This document shows, one piece after another, positions 1 through 7,957 of a stretch of 64,000 bases of DNA (position 1 is its first letter; each line of letters starts with the position of its first letter). Position numbers and translations under genes: made by a program. The notes beneath the pieces are model-generated. The model made no database searches. It worked only from the letters and a program-made list of their open reading frames with translations, and had not been told where the DNA came from. Origin of the DNA: Aquimarina spinulae (GTDB lineage Bacteria; Bacteroidota; Bacteroidia; Flavobacteriales; Flavobacteriaceae); contig NZ_CALSBP010000002.1 of the NCBI RefSeq assembly GCF_943373825.1, positions 248,001 through 312,000 on the forward strand, given 5' to 3'.

Positions 1-48
1 AGGGCCATCATATTTTAAATGGAGATCCCAAATCTTTAGTATACTCAT
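1..48 (-). CDS. Partial CDS, start of an unidentified protein
   Basis: An ATG on the minus strand opens 16 codons (MSILKIWDLHLKYDGP) that run off the left edge of the window without a stop. AGGAAC sits just upstream as a plausible ribosome binding site. The start lies 24 bp after the stop of the next gene on the same strand, so the two could be cotranscribed. Too little is present to identify the product. Confidence 0.4.
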   Translation of the reverse strand, partial: MSILKIWDLHLKYDGP

Positions 49-72
49 TGTTCCTATATTTTAATTATTATT

Positions 73-450
73 TTATTGATTATGCTTCAACTTTATATAG
101 CTTAGTATAGATAGTAAAGCAAAAAATACTGGATCAGACCAACCAAAACCGTAGAAAATACCAGTATAAATTGCATAAAGTGTTATAATTACTCCCAATA
201 TATTTGTCCATAATAAACTCGTTAAGATTTTTCTGGCATACACACTTTTTTCTTCTACATCTCTAAATAAAAGGCTAATAATTGCAATTCCTCCCAGAAA
301 AATAGTAGTGTGTTGTGATAAAAAAACTGAGTATTTATCGTTCAATTCAAGTCCGTAATTTGGCCACAATAGGTTCGGAATAAAGAATAACCCCAGTCCA
401 AAGATGGTATAAACTACGCCGTGAATGATTAAAAATGTTTTAGTACTCAT
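73..450 (-). CDS. Small four-helix membrane protein of unknown function
   Basis: A 125-aa, very hydrophobic protein with about four predicted membrane helices (roughly residues 5-27, 45-62, 75-96 and 100-120) and no catalytic motif I recognise. It loosely resembles small DUF4345/DoxX-like inner-membrane proteins, but I cannot assign it to either. It is divergent from the HxlR regulator, with 109 bp between the two starts. HxlR regulators often control the neighbouring divergent gene, so it may be that regulator's target. A direct repeat GATACT at 502-507 and 520-525 in the shared promoter region could be an operator, but this is weak. Confidence 0.7.
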   Translation of the reverse strand: MSTKTFLIIHGVVYTIFGLGLFFIPNLLWPNYGLELNDKYSVFLSQHTTIFLGGIAIISLLFRDVEEKSVYARKILTSLLWTNILGVIITLYAIYTGIFYGFGWSDPVFFALLSILSYIKLKHNQ

Positions 451-559
451 ATGGTATTTTTTTGTTTTACACTACAAAATTAAAGTATATAGTTTACTTT
501 TGATACTTATTTACAAAAAGATACTAATTTCCTTTAGGAAACTATTAAATTATTTGACA

Positions 560-919
560 ATGAAAATACAGCAGGAAGAACCATTATCAAAAGAATGTAT
601 ACAACAATTAAGAGCTATTAAAGACACTATGGAATTACTGTCTGGCAAATGGAAAATACAAATAATGGGTACATTACTTCGAGGCGGAACCATGCGATTT
701 ATGGAGTTAAAAAGGACCTTAAATGGAATAGCTCCAAAAAAATTATCAAATGATTTACAAGAACTCGAATTAAATAAGCTAATCACCCGAACAGTAAAAG
801 ATACTAAACCAATTACTGTTGAATACTCCTTAACAGAACACGGGAAAACGTTAGATAATTTAATAGTCGAAATTATAGACTGGGGGCTTAATCACAGAAA
901 AGAGATTATCAAAAAATAG
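560..919 (+). CDS. HxlR-family winged-helix transcriptional regulator
   Basis: A 119-aa protein with the typical HxlR layout. It has an N-terminal segment with one Cys (KECIQQLRAIKDTMELLSGK), the helix-turn-helix core (LSGKWKIQIMGTLLRGGTMRFMELKR then GIAPKKLSNDLQELELNKLI), and a winged C-terminus (YSLTEHGKTLDNLIVEI). The open frame extends upstream to 425. I chose the ATG at 560 because the extra 45 residues are hydrophobic, unlike HxlR N-termini, and would overlap the divergent gene's start and promoter. HxlR proteins bind DNA as dimers and often sense aldehydes or oxidants through an N-terminal Cys; that role is inferred here. The likely target is the divergent membrane protein. Confidence 0.88.
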   Translation: MKIQQEEPLSKECIQQLRAIKDTMELLSGKWKIQIMGTLLRGGTMRFMELKRTLNGIAPKKLSNDLQELELNKLITRTVKDTKPITVEYSLTEHGKTLDNLIVEIIDWGLNHRKEIIKK

Positions 920-975
920 AATATTTAGTAGTCACAATATGTACTATTGTATTAATTCATTTTGGTTCACTATAT

Positions 976-1000
976 TTTATTTAAATTTAATCTAAATAAA
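976..1000 (+). promoter_or_regulatory. 25-bp near-perfect palindrome, candidate metal-regulator operator
   Basis: Positions 976-1000 form an odd palindrome whose outer 8 bp are TTTATTTA and TAAATAAA. Apart from the central base, only one symmetrical pair fails. It abuts the -33 element of the imelysin promoter (TTG at 1002). A second pair of arms, ATTTAGA (1022-1028) and TCTAAAT (1051-1057), flanks the start region. AT-rich TTTAnn...TCTAAA palindromes resemble Fur/DtxR-type sites, which would suit an imelysin operon, but the regulator is inferred. Confidence 0.5.
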
Positions 1001-1001
1001 C

Positions 1002-1032
1002 TTGCTTACTTAATTTCTAACATTTAGATTTG
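1002..1032 (+). promoter_or_regulatory. Bacteroidota-type promoter of the imelysin operon
   Basis: TTG at 1002-1004 is followed after 20 bp by TAGATTTG at 1025-1032, an exact match to the Bacteroidota -7 consensus TAnnTTTG. The predicted transcription start is about 30 bp before the ATG at 1067. The palindrome at 976-1000 ends one base before the -33 element. Confidence 0.65.
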
Positions 1033-1066
1033 TCTTCTATTTATAATTAGTCTAAATTAACGTGAA

Positions 1067-2266
1067 ATGAAAATGAATGTTCAAGTGATAGCTTTAATGA
1101 CAGGTGCTATCCTAAGTATTGTAAGTTGTAGTAGTGATGATGATGCTCCAGCTAACGAAACTGTATCAAAATCTGCTGTAATAAAAAACTATGCTGATAT
1201 CGTATATCAATCTTATAAAGATTCATACGACAAAGCTTTAGAAATGCAAACCGCTATTAATGCTTTTGCAGATAACCCCACAGAGAATGGATTTCAGGCT
1301 GCCAAAAACGCTTGGCTTGCAGCTAGAGAACCTTATGGTCAAACTGAAGCCTATCGAGAGTCAAACGGGCCAATAGATGAAGGAAAAACTGAAGGCCAAC
1401 TTAACGCATGGCCTCTTGATGAAAATTACATAGACTATGTTCGTGATAATTCTGGAGGTGTTACCTCAGAAGGGCTTATCAACAATCCTTCTATAACAAT
1501 AGATGAAACTGCACTAATTGGTTTAAATGAAGGAGCCGGTGGTAATGGTGTGCTTGATAAAAATATCAGTACCGGTTATCATGCTATAGAATTTTTACTT
1601 TGGGGTCAGGATTTTGCAGATCCATCTAACGGGTTACCTGGACAAAGAGCCTATACCGATTATGTAACCGGTAGTTCTGGTACGAATCAAAATCAAGACC
1701 GAAGAGGTACTTACCTTAAAGTAGTGACAAGTATTTTGGTTAAAGATCTTAAATCTCTTGTTGATACATGGGTAGAAGGCGGTGCATATAGAAATACGTT
1801 CCTGGCATTACCAGAAGATGAAGCCTTAAAAAATATGATGGCTGGTATCTTTTTTATGACAGGAGAAGAATTATCTACAGAAAGAATGGCTGTTGCTGTA
1901 GAACAAAATCAAGAAGATGAACACTCTTGCTTTTCTGATAATACACATAGAGATATCTATACCAATGCCAAAGGCGTAAACAATGTGCTTTTTGGAGAAT
2001 ATGGTACCATTAGCGGTCCATCACTATATGATCTGGTTAAACAAGCTGATTCCGGTCAGGCAGAAAAACTTAAAGTTGCTGCAACGTTATCAATATCAAG
2101 AATAAATACAATTCTTAGCAATATTAGTGACACCAAAAAGTTTGATCAACTTATAGAAGAAGAGACATTAACTTCTGGTGGTATTGTTATCCAAGCTGTT
2201 CTTGCATTAAGAGATCAGGCTAAAGAAATAAGTGCTTCGGTATCAAAATTAAACATTACATTATAA
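1067..2266 (+). CDS. Imelysin-family lipoprotein (IrpA/M75-like)
   Basis: A 399-aa lipoprotein: the signal peptide ends in a lipobox before Cys (SIVSC) followed by an SSDDD-rich linker. It carries the imelysin hallmarks: the GxHxxE motif at residues 170-175 (GYHAIE, followed by FLLWGQD) and the IrpA-type segments YGQTEAYRESNGPID and NAWPLDENYIDYV. Imelysins are two-bundle helical envelope proteins linked to iron uptake, and peptidase activity is not established for the family. It is first in an operon with a di-heme oxidoreductase and a second imelysin, a recurrent arrangement associated with iron. A strong promoter and palindromic operator precede it. A hairpin separates it from the next gene and may reduce downstream transcription. 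Confidence 0.9.
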   Translation: MKMNVQVIALMTGAILSIVSCSSDDDAPANETVSKSAVIKNYADIVYQSYKDSYDKALEMQTAINAFADNPTENGFQAAKNAWLAAREPYGQTEAYRESNGPIDEGKTEGQLNAWPLDENYIDYVRDNSGGVTSEGLINNPSITIDETALIGLNEGAGGNGVLDKNISTGYHAIEFLLWGQDFADPSNGLPGQRAYTDYVTGSSGTNQNQDRRGTYLKVVTSILVKDLKSLVDTWVEGGAYRNTFLALPEDEALKNMMAGIFFMTGEELSTERMAVAVEQNQEDEHSCFSDNTHRDIYTNAKGVNNVLFGEYGTISGPSLYDLVKQADSGQAEKLKVAATLSISRINTILSNISDTKKFDQLIEEETLTSGGIVIQAVLALRDQAKEISASVSKLNITL

Positions 2267-2304
2267 GAGCCACTCAATATTAATGCTATTGTTTTGAAAA
2301 GTGG

Positions 2305-2340
2305 AAAAGTCCCTCATGCATATGCATGGGGCTTTTCTTG
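2305..2340 (+). terminator. Hairpin after the first imelysin gene, possible attenuator
   Basis: The arms AAAAG-CCC-CATGCA (with two bulged T) and TGCATG-GGG-CTTTT form a stem at 2305-2336 followed by a short pyrimidine stretch. The T tract is weak and the next gene on the strand starts 26 bp later, so partial termination or RNA processing within the operon is more likely than a full stop. Confidence 0.5.
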
Positions 2341-2365
2341 TTAAAAAAACCACACCACCACTTTT

Positions 2366-3784
2366 ATGAAAAAAAAGTTTTTATATTATATCCTTTTCAA
2401 TTTTTCTTTACTATCAATTTTTGGATGTAGTGATGATGAATACACAGACCCTACTCCGACCAACCGAGCTGTTTATGAGGAAGGAGAAGAACTCTTGGCT
2501 GGTAGACTTACTATTAACTCACAAACCAGTAATGCTTTCGGAAGAGCAATCCCTGGCCTGTCTGACGAAGAACAAATCGCTTTTGGTATAGGCAATTCTT
2601 TATTTAATCAAGCATGGGTATCTTCTCCTGCATCTACTACAGCTAGAGATGGCCTAGGCCCCACATTTAATAGCAGAGCATGTACCAGTTGCCACAGTAA
2701 AGATGGTCGAGGGCTCCCAATTACAGATAATTTTTTAGGTTCAAATGGTTTTTTAATGCGAATAAGCATGCCAGGAACAGATGAAAATGGAGGCCCCAAT
2801 CCTGTTACCAACTATGGAACTCAAATACAGGACAAAGCCAATAGTGGTATTTTGCATGAGGCAAAAATAAGAGCAACCTATGAAATTATAGAAGGGTCAT
2901 ATCCAGATGGAGAAACATATACGCTTCAAAAACCTATATATGAAATCTATGATGAGCAGTTTGGATCACTACAAGGTGTATTAACCTCTCCAAGAGTAGG
3001 TACTCAAACTATTGGAATGGGATTAATTGATGCTTTATCAGAGACTTCTATTTTGGCACATGCCGATGAAAATGATACCAACAACGACGGAATCTCTGGT
3101 AAACCTAACTATGTATGGGATGTAAAAGAAAATCAATTAAGACTTGGGAAATATGGTTGGAAAGCAAATCAGCCTTCTTTAGAACAACAAGTTTTTAGTG
3201 CATTTCATGGGGATATGGGGCTTACAACTTCCTTTCTACCAGAAAATAACTGTCCAACTCCCCAGATAGATTGTATAGATGCAGCTAATGGTGGAGAGCC
3301 AGAAGTAACAGATTTACAATTAGAAAGAGTTCTATTTTACCAAAGAACTTTAGGGGTTCCGATACGTAGAAATTTTGAAGATGAAAATGTATTAAAAGGT
3401 AAAGTGCTTTTTAATAATTTGCAATGTATATCGTGTCATCAAACCAAATACACAGCAGGTAATTCGCCATCTACGCCTTTAATCGAAGGTGTTGTATTCA
3501 ATCCATATTCAGATTTTTTATTACATGACATGGGAGAAGCTTTGGCTGATAATAGATCGGACTTTAAAGCAAACGGAAGAGAATGGAGAACACAACCTCT
3601 TTGGGGTATAGGTCTAATCGAGACTATAAACAACCATACTTTTTTTCTTCATGATGGTCGTGCAAGAAATATTGAAGAGGCCATTTTATGGCATGGTGGA
3701 GAAGCTGAAAATAGTCTTAATGAATTTAAAAAATTACCTAAGTCACAAAGGCAAGAACTTATTGCATTTATAAACTCACTATAA
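2366..3784 (+). CDS. Di-heme oxidoreductase-like c-type cytochrome lipoprotein (DUF1111)
   Basis: A 472-aa exported lipoprotein (signal ending LSIFGC) with two c-type heme-binding motifs, CTSCH at residues 106-110 and CISCH at 354-358. The order and spacing match the DUF1111 'thiol/di-heme oxidoreductase' family, related to di-heme peroxidase-type cytochromes. The C-terminal part has the typical GIGLIETINNHTFFLHDGRA stretch and a conserved HGGEAE segment. The gene lies between two imelysin genes, 2 bp before the second, so it probably acts with them in the periplasm, perhaps in redox handling of iron before uptake. The substrate is unknown. Confidence 0.9.
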   Translation: MKKKFLYYILFNFSLLSIFGCSDDEYTDPTPTNRAVYEEGEELLAGRLTINSQTSNAFGRAIPGLSDEEQIAFGIGNSLFNQAWVSSPASTTARDGLGPTFNSRACTSCHSKDGRGLPITDNFLGSNGFLMRISMPGTDENGGPNPVTNYGTQIQDKANSGILHEAKIRATYEIIEGSYPDGETYTLQKPIYEIYDEQFGSLQGVLTSPRVGTQTIGMGLIDALSETSILAHADENDTNNDGISGKPNYVWDVKENQLRLGKYGWKANQPSLEQQVFSAFHGDMGLTTSFLPENNCPTPQIDCIDAANGGEPEVTDLQLERVLFYQRTLGVPIRRNFEDENVLKGKVLFNNLQCISCHQTKYTAGNSPSTPLIEGVVFNPYSDFLLHDMGEALADNRSDFKANGREWRTQPLWGIGLIETINNHTFFLHDGRARNIEEAILWHGGEAENSLNEFKKLPKSQRQELIAFINSL

Positions 3785-3786
3785 CA

Positions 3787-4893
3787 ATGAAAATATATCT
3801 AAAAATAGCTAACACTATCACTATTATTCTTTCAGTTTTTGTTATCCTCTCTTGCAGTAGTGATGATAAGAACACGAATGGGAATCCTACTGGTAAATTT
3901 AATACTTCACAAATGTTATCCGATATCACTTCGGGTAGTATTCTGCCTTCTATATCATCATTTAAGGATAAAGTAATAGAACTAGAAGAAAGTGTATCTA
4001 ATTTTGCTTCAGATCAATCTGAAGAAAAACTACTAATTGCACAAAACAAATGGAAAGAAGCTGCAAGATCTTATGCAAATATATATGTCTTTAATATCGG
4101 AAGACCCAAAGAACTATTCATGCACGAATTGTTATTTAACTGGCCTACGTTTACGGAAGCTATAGACAATTCGATCGCGCAAAATACCGAAATAATTGCA
4201 GAATCAATTAGTACCAGAGCCAAAGGACTTACAGGGATTGAATATTTGCTATTTGCAAACACAGGTACATCTAATGCCGATATAGTATCTCTCTTCTCCT
4301 CTACCCCAAGAAGAACCGAATACTTAACAAATATCACAACAAATCTTAAAGAAAAAGCGATTTTACTTTCAGAGGTATGGAATGAAAATGGGGAAAATTA
4401 TTCGAACACTTTTATAACAAATACAGAAACCGGATTAAATGGTTCATTAAATATGATATTTAATGGCATGTTTAATGTTGCTGAAACTATTAAAAAAGCA
4501 AAATTAGGAAAACCAGCAGGCCTTGAAAACACATCAAGTACTAACCCACAGATTCTACAAGCTTTTAGAAGTGAAATCTCTCTTGACTTGATAGAGAACA
4601 ATATCAAAACCATCGAAAATGTATATTTTACCTCTTCTGGATTAGGAATTTCTGACAATGTAGAATTTATTACCAAAAATTCGACTATTAATGATCGTAT
4701 TAAAACTCAGTTTAATCTAATTTATACTGCCATAAACAAAATCACAATCCCTTTACATCTTGCTATAGATCAACAAAAACAAGCTGTAGAAGAAGTTTAT
4801 ACCGAAATCAAAACTCTAGTTGTATTATTAAATAACGATGTAGGAAGCACATTATCTATTATCATTACTCCTACAGATAATGATGGGGATTAA
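3787..4893 (+). CDS. Second imelysin-family lipoprotein, variant active motif
   Basis: A 368-aa lipoprotein (signal ending VILSC, then SSDDKN) with imelysin-type helices and the core segment GLTGIEYLLFANTG. In the first imelysin this segment reads GYHAIE; here the His of GxHxxE is Thr149, while Gly147 and Glu152 are kept. It starts 2 bp after the cytochrome stop, so translation is probably coupled. Operons encoding one canonical and one variant imelysin around a DUF1111 cytochrome are a recognised arrangement. The variant copy may form a binding rather than catalytic partner, which is inference. A strong hairpin follows the stop. Confidence 0.87.
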   Translation: MKIYLKIANTITIILSVFVILSCSSDDKNTNGNPTGKFNTSQMLSDITSGSILPSISSFKDKVIELEESVSNFASDQSEEKLLIAQNKWKEAARSYANIYVFNIGRPKELFMHELLFNWPTFTEAIDNSIAQNTEIIAESISTRAKGLTGIEYLLFANTGTSNADIVSLFSSTPRRTEYLTNITTNLKEKAILLSEVWNENGENYSNTFITNTETGLNGSLNMIFNGMFNVAETIKKAKLGKPAGLENTSSTNPQILQAFRSEISLDLIENNIKTIENVYFTSSGLGISDNVEFITKNSTINDRIKTQFNLIYTAINKITIPLHLAIDQQKQAVEEVYTEIKTLVVLLNNDVGSTLSIIITPTDNDGD

Positions 4894-4918
4894 CTCTCGT
4901 ACCGAATATATATAAATA

Positions 4919-4954
4919 GGCAGGCCCTATTCTACGTATAGAATAAGGCCTGCC
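4919..4954. terminator. Bidirectional hairpin between convergent genes
   Basis: GGCAGGCC and GGCCTGCC close a long stem with inner arms TATTCTA and TAGAATA around a short loop. It lies between the stop of the second imelysin (4893) and the stop of the convergent lipoprotein gene (4994), as expected for a shared terminator. Neither side has a long T run. Confidence 0.7.
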
Positions 4955-4993
4955 AAACTCAACCCACTAACTAAACTAATATATTACTAAAGC

Positions 4994-5404
4994 TTACTGC
5001 ATTAGTTTCTTAGACAGTTCTTGTAACTGCTCAGATTTTTTCTGCATGTAATCATTTAGTTTTTTAACATCTTCCCCAGAAAGATTCCCCATTACTTCCT
5101 GAGCTTGTTGTCCTAATTTTTGTCCTTTTTCTCCAAGAGAAGCAAAAGCTGTCATATCCTTACTTTCTACAATCTTCTTATACTCTTCGATATAAGCTTC
5201 ATAAGAATTCACATACTCCTGAACTTTATCATCGTTAAAATTAGGCACTCCGTTAGCAGATTGCGAAGAAGTTTTCTCTTCTGTTTTTTCTTCAACTTTT
5301 TCTACTTCGTCTTTAGAAACCGATGAATCCGATTTAGTTTCGTTTTTACATGATACCGCTAGTATCGCTATTACTAATGAAAGATTTAAGATTACTTTTT
5401 TCAT
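4994..5404 (-). CDS. Small helical lipoprotein of unknown function
   Basis: A 136-aa lipoprotein: signal peptide ending LAVSC, then a low-complexity K/E/S linker (residues 20-48), then a helical domain containing KVQEYVNSYEAYIEEYKKIV and a C-terminal coiled-coil-like segment. I do not recognise a named family. Its promoter is one of the six CMCTG-AAAA-CMGKG promoters in the window (inverted repeat 5485-5498, -7 box 5454-5461), which ties it by inference to the large surface-protein operons. A second inverted repeat lies just upstream at 5509-5524. Confidence 0.75.
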   Translation of the reverse strand: MKKVILNLSLVIAILAVSCKNETKSDSSVSKDEVEKVEEKTEEKTSSQSANGVPNFNDDKVQEYVNSYEAYIEEYKKIVESKDMTAFASLGEKGQKLGQQAQEVMGNLSGEDVKKLNDYMQKKSEQLQELSKKLMQ

Positions 5405-5453
5405 GATTTATTTATGTGTTAATTATTTATGATTTTTATTCGTATTGACATCA

Positions 5454-5498
5454 CAAATTTGATGCATTTGGAAGGGCTGCCAAACACCCTTTTCAGTG
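5454..5498 (-). promoter_or_regulatory. Regulon promoter: CACTG-AAAA-GGGTG, N23, CAAATTTG
   Basis: Read on the minus strand, CACTG-AAAA-GGGTG (5498 to 5485) is followed after exactly 23 bp by CAAATTTG (5461 to 5454), a 7/8 match to TAnnTTTG. It lies 50 bp before the lipoprotein start at 5404. Of the six copies, this is the only one that also has TTTG at the -33 position. Confidence 0.65.
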
Positions 5499-5508
5499 AA
5501 AAAAGAAC

Positions 5509-5524
5509 ACCCTGAAAACAGGGT
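5509..5524. promoter_or_regulatory. Second copy of the regulon inverted repeat
   Basis: ACCCTG-AAAA-CAGGGT is a perfect inverted repeat with the same half-site length and 4-bp spacer as the six promoter motifs. Its edge is about 11 bp from the copy at 5485-5498. No good -7 box lies 23 bp away on either strand, so it may be an auxiliary binding site for the same regulator or serve the rightward gene at 5655. Confidence 0.5.
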
Positions 5525-5654
5525 ATTCAAATAGTAGTCATATCTAATTTCTGAAATAGTAAGAAACAGAACTTTTAATCTCTTCTTTTATATTAGCTGT
5601 ATATATTATACATTTATCATCTTACAACGTAAACCCCTCAATAAATTAAGATCT

Positions 5655-6158
5655 ATGACGATACAAGATATGATCAACTGGTTTGCAAATAATCCAAATC
5701 TAATACTTGGGTATTTTGCTGTTATTATCGCTATATCTTTACTAGGGCTAATATTTGTAAATCAAAGAAATTTTCGATCTCCGATAAATTATTTTTATGG
5801 AATCTTAGTTTATGCAGTAACTATTCCTGGGTTGTTGGCTTTAATTATTGTTTTGTACAGTTTTTTCTTCTTAAAGATTAACCTGCTTCAAGTCAATATA
5901 TTGGCCTATTTTGTTCCTGTTATTTCTATGTTTGTTACCTTATTTATTATTAATAAAACGGTACCTATGTCTAGAATTCCGGGTTTTGAAAAACTTTCAG
6001 GATTATTTATCATCGTTGCTATAACTTTTATCATTACTTATATATTGCAACGCATGTTTTTTGGAGTTTTTTTTGTTGGCAGATTTCAATATTTATTGGT
6101 ATTCTTTCTTGCATTACTTCTGATTCTAAGAATCGCCTGGAAAAGAATTACAAAATAA
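5655..6158 (+). CDS. Multi-pass membrane protein of unknown function
   Basis: A 167-aa hydrophobic protein with about five predicted transmembrane helices (near residues 18-36, 50-75, 83-103, 116-134 and 138-160) and a basic C-terminus (RIAWKRITK). No conserved polar motif or named family is recognisable. It stands alone, divergent from the small lipoprotein and convergent with the ABC ATPase gene. TACATTTA in the 5' region could be a weak -7 box. There is no clear hairpin after it. Confidence 0.7.
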   Translation: MTIQDMINWFANNPNLILGYFAVIIAISLLGLIFVNQRNFRSPINYFYGILVYAVTIPGLLALIIVLYSFFFLKINLLQVNILAYFVPVISMFVTLFIINKTVPMSRIPGFEKLSGLFIIVAITFIITYILQRMFFGVFFVGRFQYLLVFFLALLLILRIAWKRITK

Positions 6159-6263
6159 AGAATCTTAAAGTTTCACCCGTAAGTAAACTTCTAAGTATTT
6201 GATTAGATACTGCCAGATGCTAAAACAAGTTTAGTAAAAGATTTGATGTAGATTAGTAGGTTA

Positions 6264-7091
6264 CTACGAATTAAGCATAGTTGCCTTTATTTGCTTAACA
6301 ATTTCGATATGATCTAGTCCAAAATCTTTCCAGGCAAGATTCAATTCTTTCATATCAAAATGTTTAACAATGGTACCATAATCAGCACGTTTTCCATCTA
6401 CGGTAGGATAGCCAATTACATAAATACTATCTGCCAGTTCTACTGCTAATTCTATATCATGTGTAGAATAAATAATCGTATTAAATTCGTGTGTAGACGT
6501 AATTAGATTAAACGCATTTTTAACATCTTCAATATTTCCTACATCAAGACCCGAAAAAGGTTCGTCCAGAACCATATAATGACCAGAACATAGTATCTGT
6601 TCGATTATTGCTGTACGCTGTCTCTGCCCCCCAGATAACTCACAAGGATACTGGTCTTTTACTTTTTCTAAACCCCAATCCGACAGGTAACTCATTATTT
6701 TGGCATGCTTTTCTTCTTTAGAAATATCCTTTTTACGAAGCGCAAACAGTAATGCCTGATACACGGTTTTATTTCTAAACAAGGTGTATTTTTGATCTAC
6801 AAAACCAATATCTCCTTCATGTACTTCTTTGGCATCATTTTCTGAATCTGTTTCTGTATCGGCAATCAGTATTTTTCCTGTAGTTGGTTTGATCAAGCCT
6901 GTCATTGCTCTAAACAATGTAGATTTACCTCTACCAGAACGCCCTACAAAAGCAATAACCTGACCTGTAATATTGTTTTCCCGAATAACATCTTTTTCTA
7001 CAAAATTAACATCCTTTATTACAGTTTTATCACCATAGGCGACACTTAAGTTTTCTACATACAATAATGTATTATGCGTACTATAGTTCAT
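6264..7091 (-). CDS. ABC transporter ATP-binding protein (SsuB/TauB-like)
   Basis: A 275-aa ABC ATPase with Walker A GRSGRGKST (residues 50-58), signature LSGGQRQRTA, Walker B MVLDEPFSGLD and the H-loop STHD. It is closest in type to ATPases of nitrate/sulfonate/taurine importers. It starts 5 bp after the permease stop and is last in a leftward five-gene operon. Together with the permease and the OmpA-fused binding protein it should form an importer-like complex in the inner membrane. The transported or sensed ligand is unknown. There is no convincing terminator in the 105 bp to the convergent gene. Confidence 0.93.
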   Translation of the reverse strand: MNYSTHNTLLYVENLSVAYGDKTVIKDVNFVEKDVIRENNITGQVIAFVGRSGRGKSTLFRAMTGLIKPTTGKILIADTETDSENDAKEVHEGDIGFVDQKYTLFRNKTVYQALLFALRKKDISKEEKHAKIMSYLSDWGLEKVKDQYPCELSGGQRQRTAIIEQILCSGHYMVLDEPFSGLDVGNIEDVKNAFNLITSTHEFNTIIYSTHDIELAVELADSIYVIGYPTVDGKRADYGTIVKHFDMKELNLAWKDFGLDHIEIVKQIKATMLNS

Positions 7092-7096
7092 TCTAC

Positions 7097-7867
7097 TTAT
7101 ATTTTGGAGTATCTAAAAAAGGCTTTTCTCAAGTAATCTAAAACAAAATCTATCGACAGGCCTACTAATAATATTACTATTTGTAATGCTATAATTCTAC
7201 CGTGATTCATAAATTTATCAGAGTTTTTGATTAAAAATCCTAAACCACCAGCTGCTACAAGGATTGATTCTACGGTTACCAACATCATCCAAACGATAGC
7301 CAGGTTTTGCCTGATTACCTCTATAACATGATCTATTCTTCCTTTTACAACAACTTCCCATAGTACTTCCCACCGATTACATTGTAAAGAACGCGCATGA
7401 TCAAATTCTTCTTGTGGTATCGAGCTAATCATACTTAATAATGATGTGGTAAGATATGTAGTCATAAATACCACCAATACCCATACCTGCATGGTTCTGG
7501 CATCACTAATAAGGATCGCCAGGTAAAAAGATATACCCGTAAGTGGAAGATAACGTAGCTTACTTAATGTTTTTGCTATTGGTGTTACTACAGGAATTGT
7601 AGACAAATAGGTAACGATTAAAGAAATAATAACTGCTATAAGTATTGCTTTTATACAAAGTAATAGCGAGCTACCAATATGTACCACCAGTCCTTCATTA
7701 TAAAGCTCTGTAAATCCTGTTAGTACTTGCTGTGGAGAAGGGAATAAATGTCTCTCTCCCATACTAGAAACAAACCAGAAAATCAACACTAATGCTACCC
7801 ATATACCTATAATAAGTAATCGGCTATTTTTGCTAACCTTTTCGAACGGTTTAAATAAATACTTCAT
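7097..7867 (-). CDS. ABC transporter permease (TauC/SsuC-like)
   Basis: A 256-aa inner-membrane protein with about six helices and the cytoplasmic coupling (EAA-type) loop EEFDHARSLQCNRWEVLWEVVV, which contacts the ATPase. The overall pattern is that of permeases for aliphatic sulfonates, nitrate or taurine. It is 5 bp from the ATPase gene and 90 bp downstream of the binding-protein gene, with a strong terminator hairpin in that gap, so it is probably made at a lower level than the binding protein. Confidence 0.92.
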   Translation of the reverse strand: MKYLFKPFEKVSKNSRLLIIGIWVALVLIFWFVSSMGERHLFPSPQQVLTGFTELYNEGLVVHIGSSLLLCIKAILIAVIISLIVTYLSTIPVVTPIAKTLSKLRYLPLTGISFYLAILISDARTMQVWVLVVFMTTYLTTSLLSMISSIPQEEFDHARSLQCNRWEVLWEVVVKGRIDHVIEVIRQNLAIVWMMLVTVESILVAAGGLGFLIKNSDKFMNHGRIIALQIVILLVGLSIDFVLDYLRKAFFRYSKI

Positions 7868-7881
7868 AATACACTGGTTAA

Positions 7882-7936
7882 TAAAAAAGAAAGCCGTCTA
7901 TATGTAAAATCAATATTTTACAAACATAAGACGGCT
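7882..7936 (-). terminator. Intra-operon terminator/attenuator
   Basis: On the minus strand, AGCCGTCT (7936 to 7929) pairs with AGACGGCT (7899 to 7892), with further pairing of GTAAAAT and ATTTTAC inside. The stem is followed by TTCTTTTTT. This is a full intrinsic terminator placed between the binding-protein stop (7958) and the permease start (7867). Confidence 0.75.
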
Positions 7937-7957
7937 CTTATTAATTGGATGCCATAG

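Noticed and set aside
425..559. N-terminal extension of the HxlR regulator
   Set aside because: The extra 45 residues are hydrophobic, unlike any HxlR N-terminus, and overlap the divergent gene's start and promoter; the ATG at 560 gives the usual length.
6159..6263. Possible terminator AAGTTT...AAACTT between convergent genes
   Set aside because: Only 6 bp of stem with an 11-nt loop and no T tract on the minus strand.
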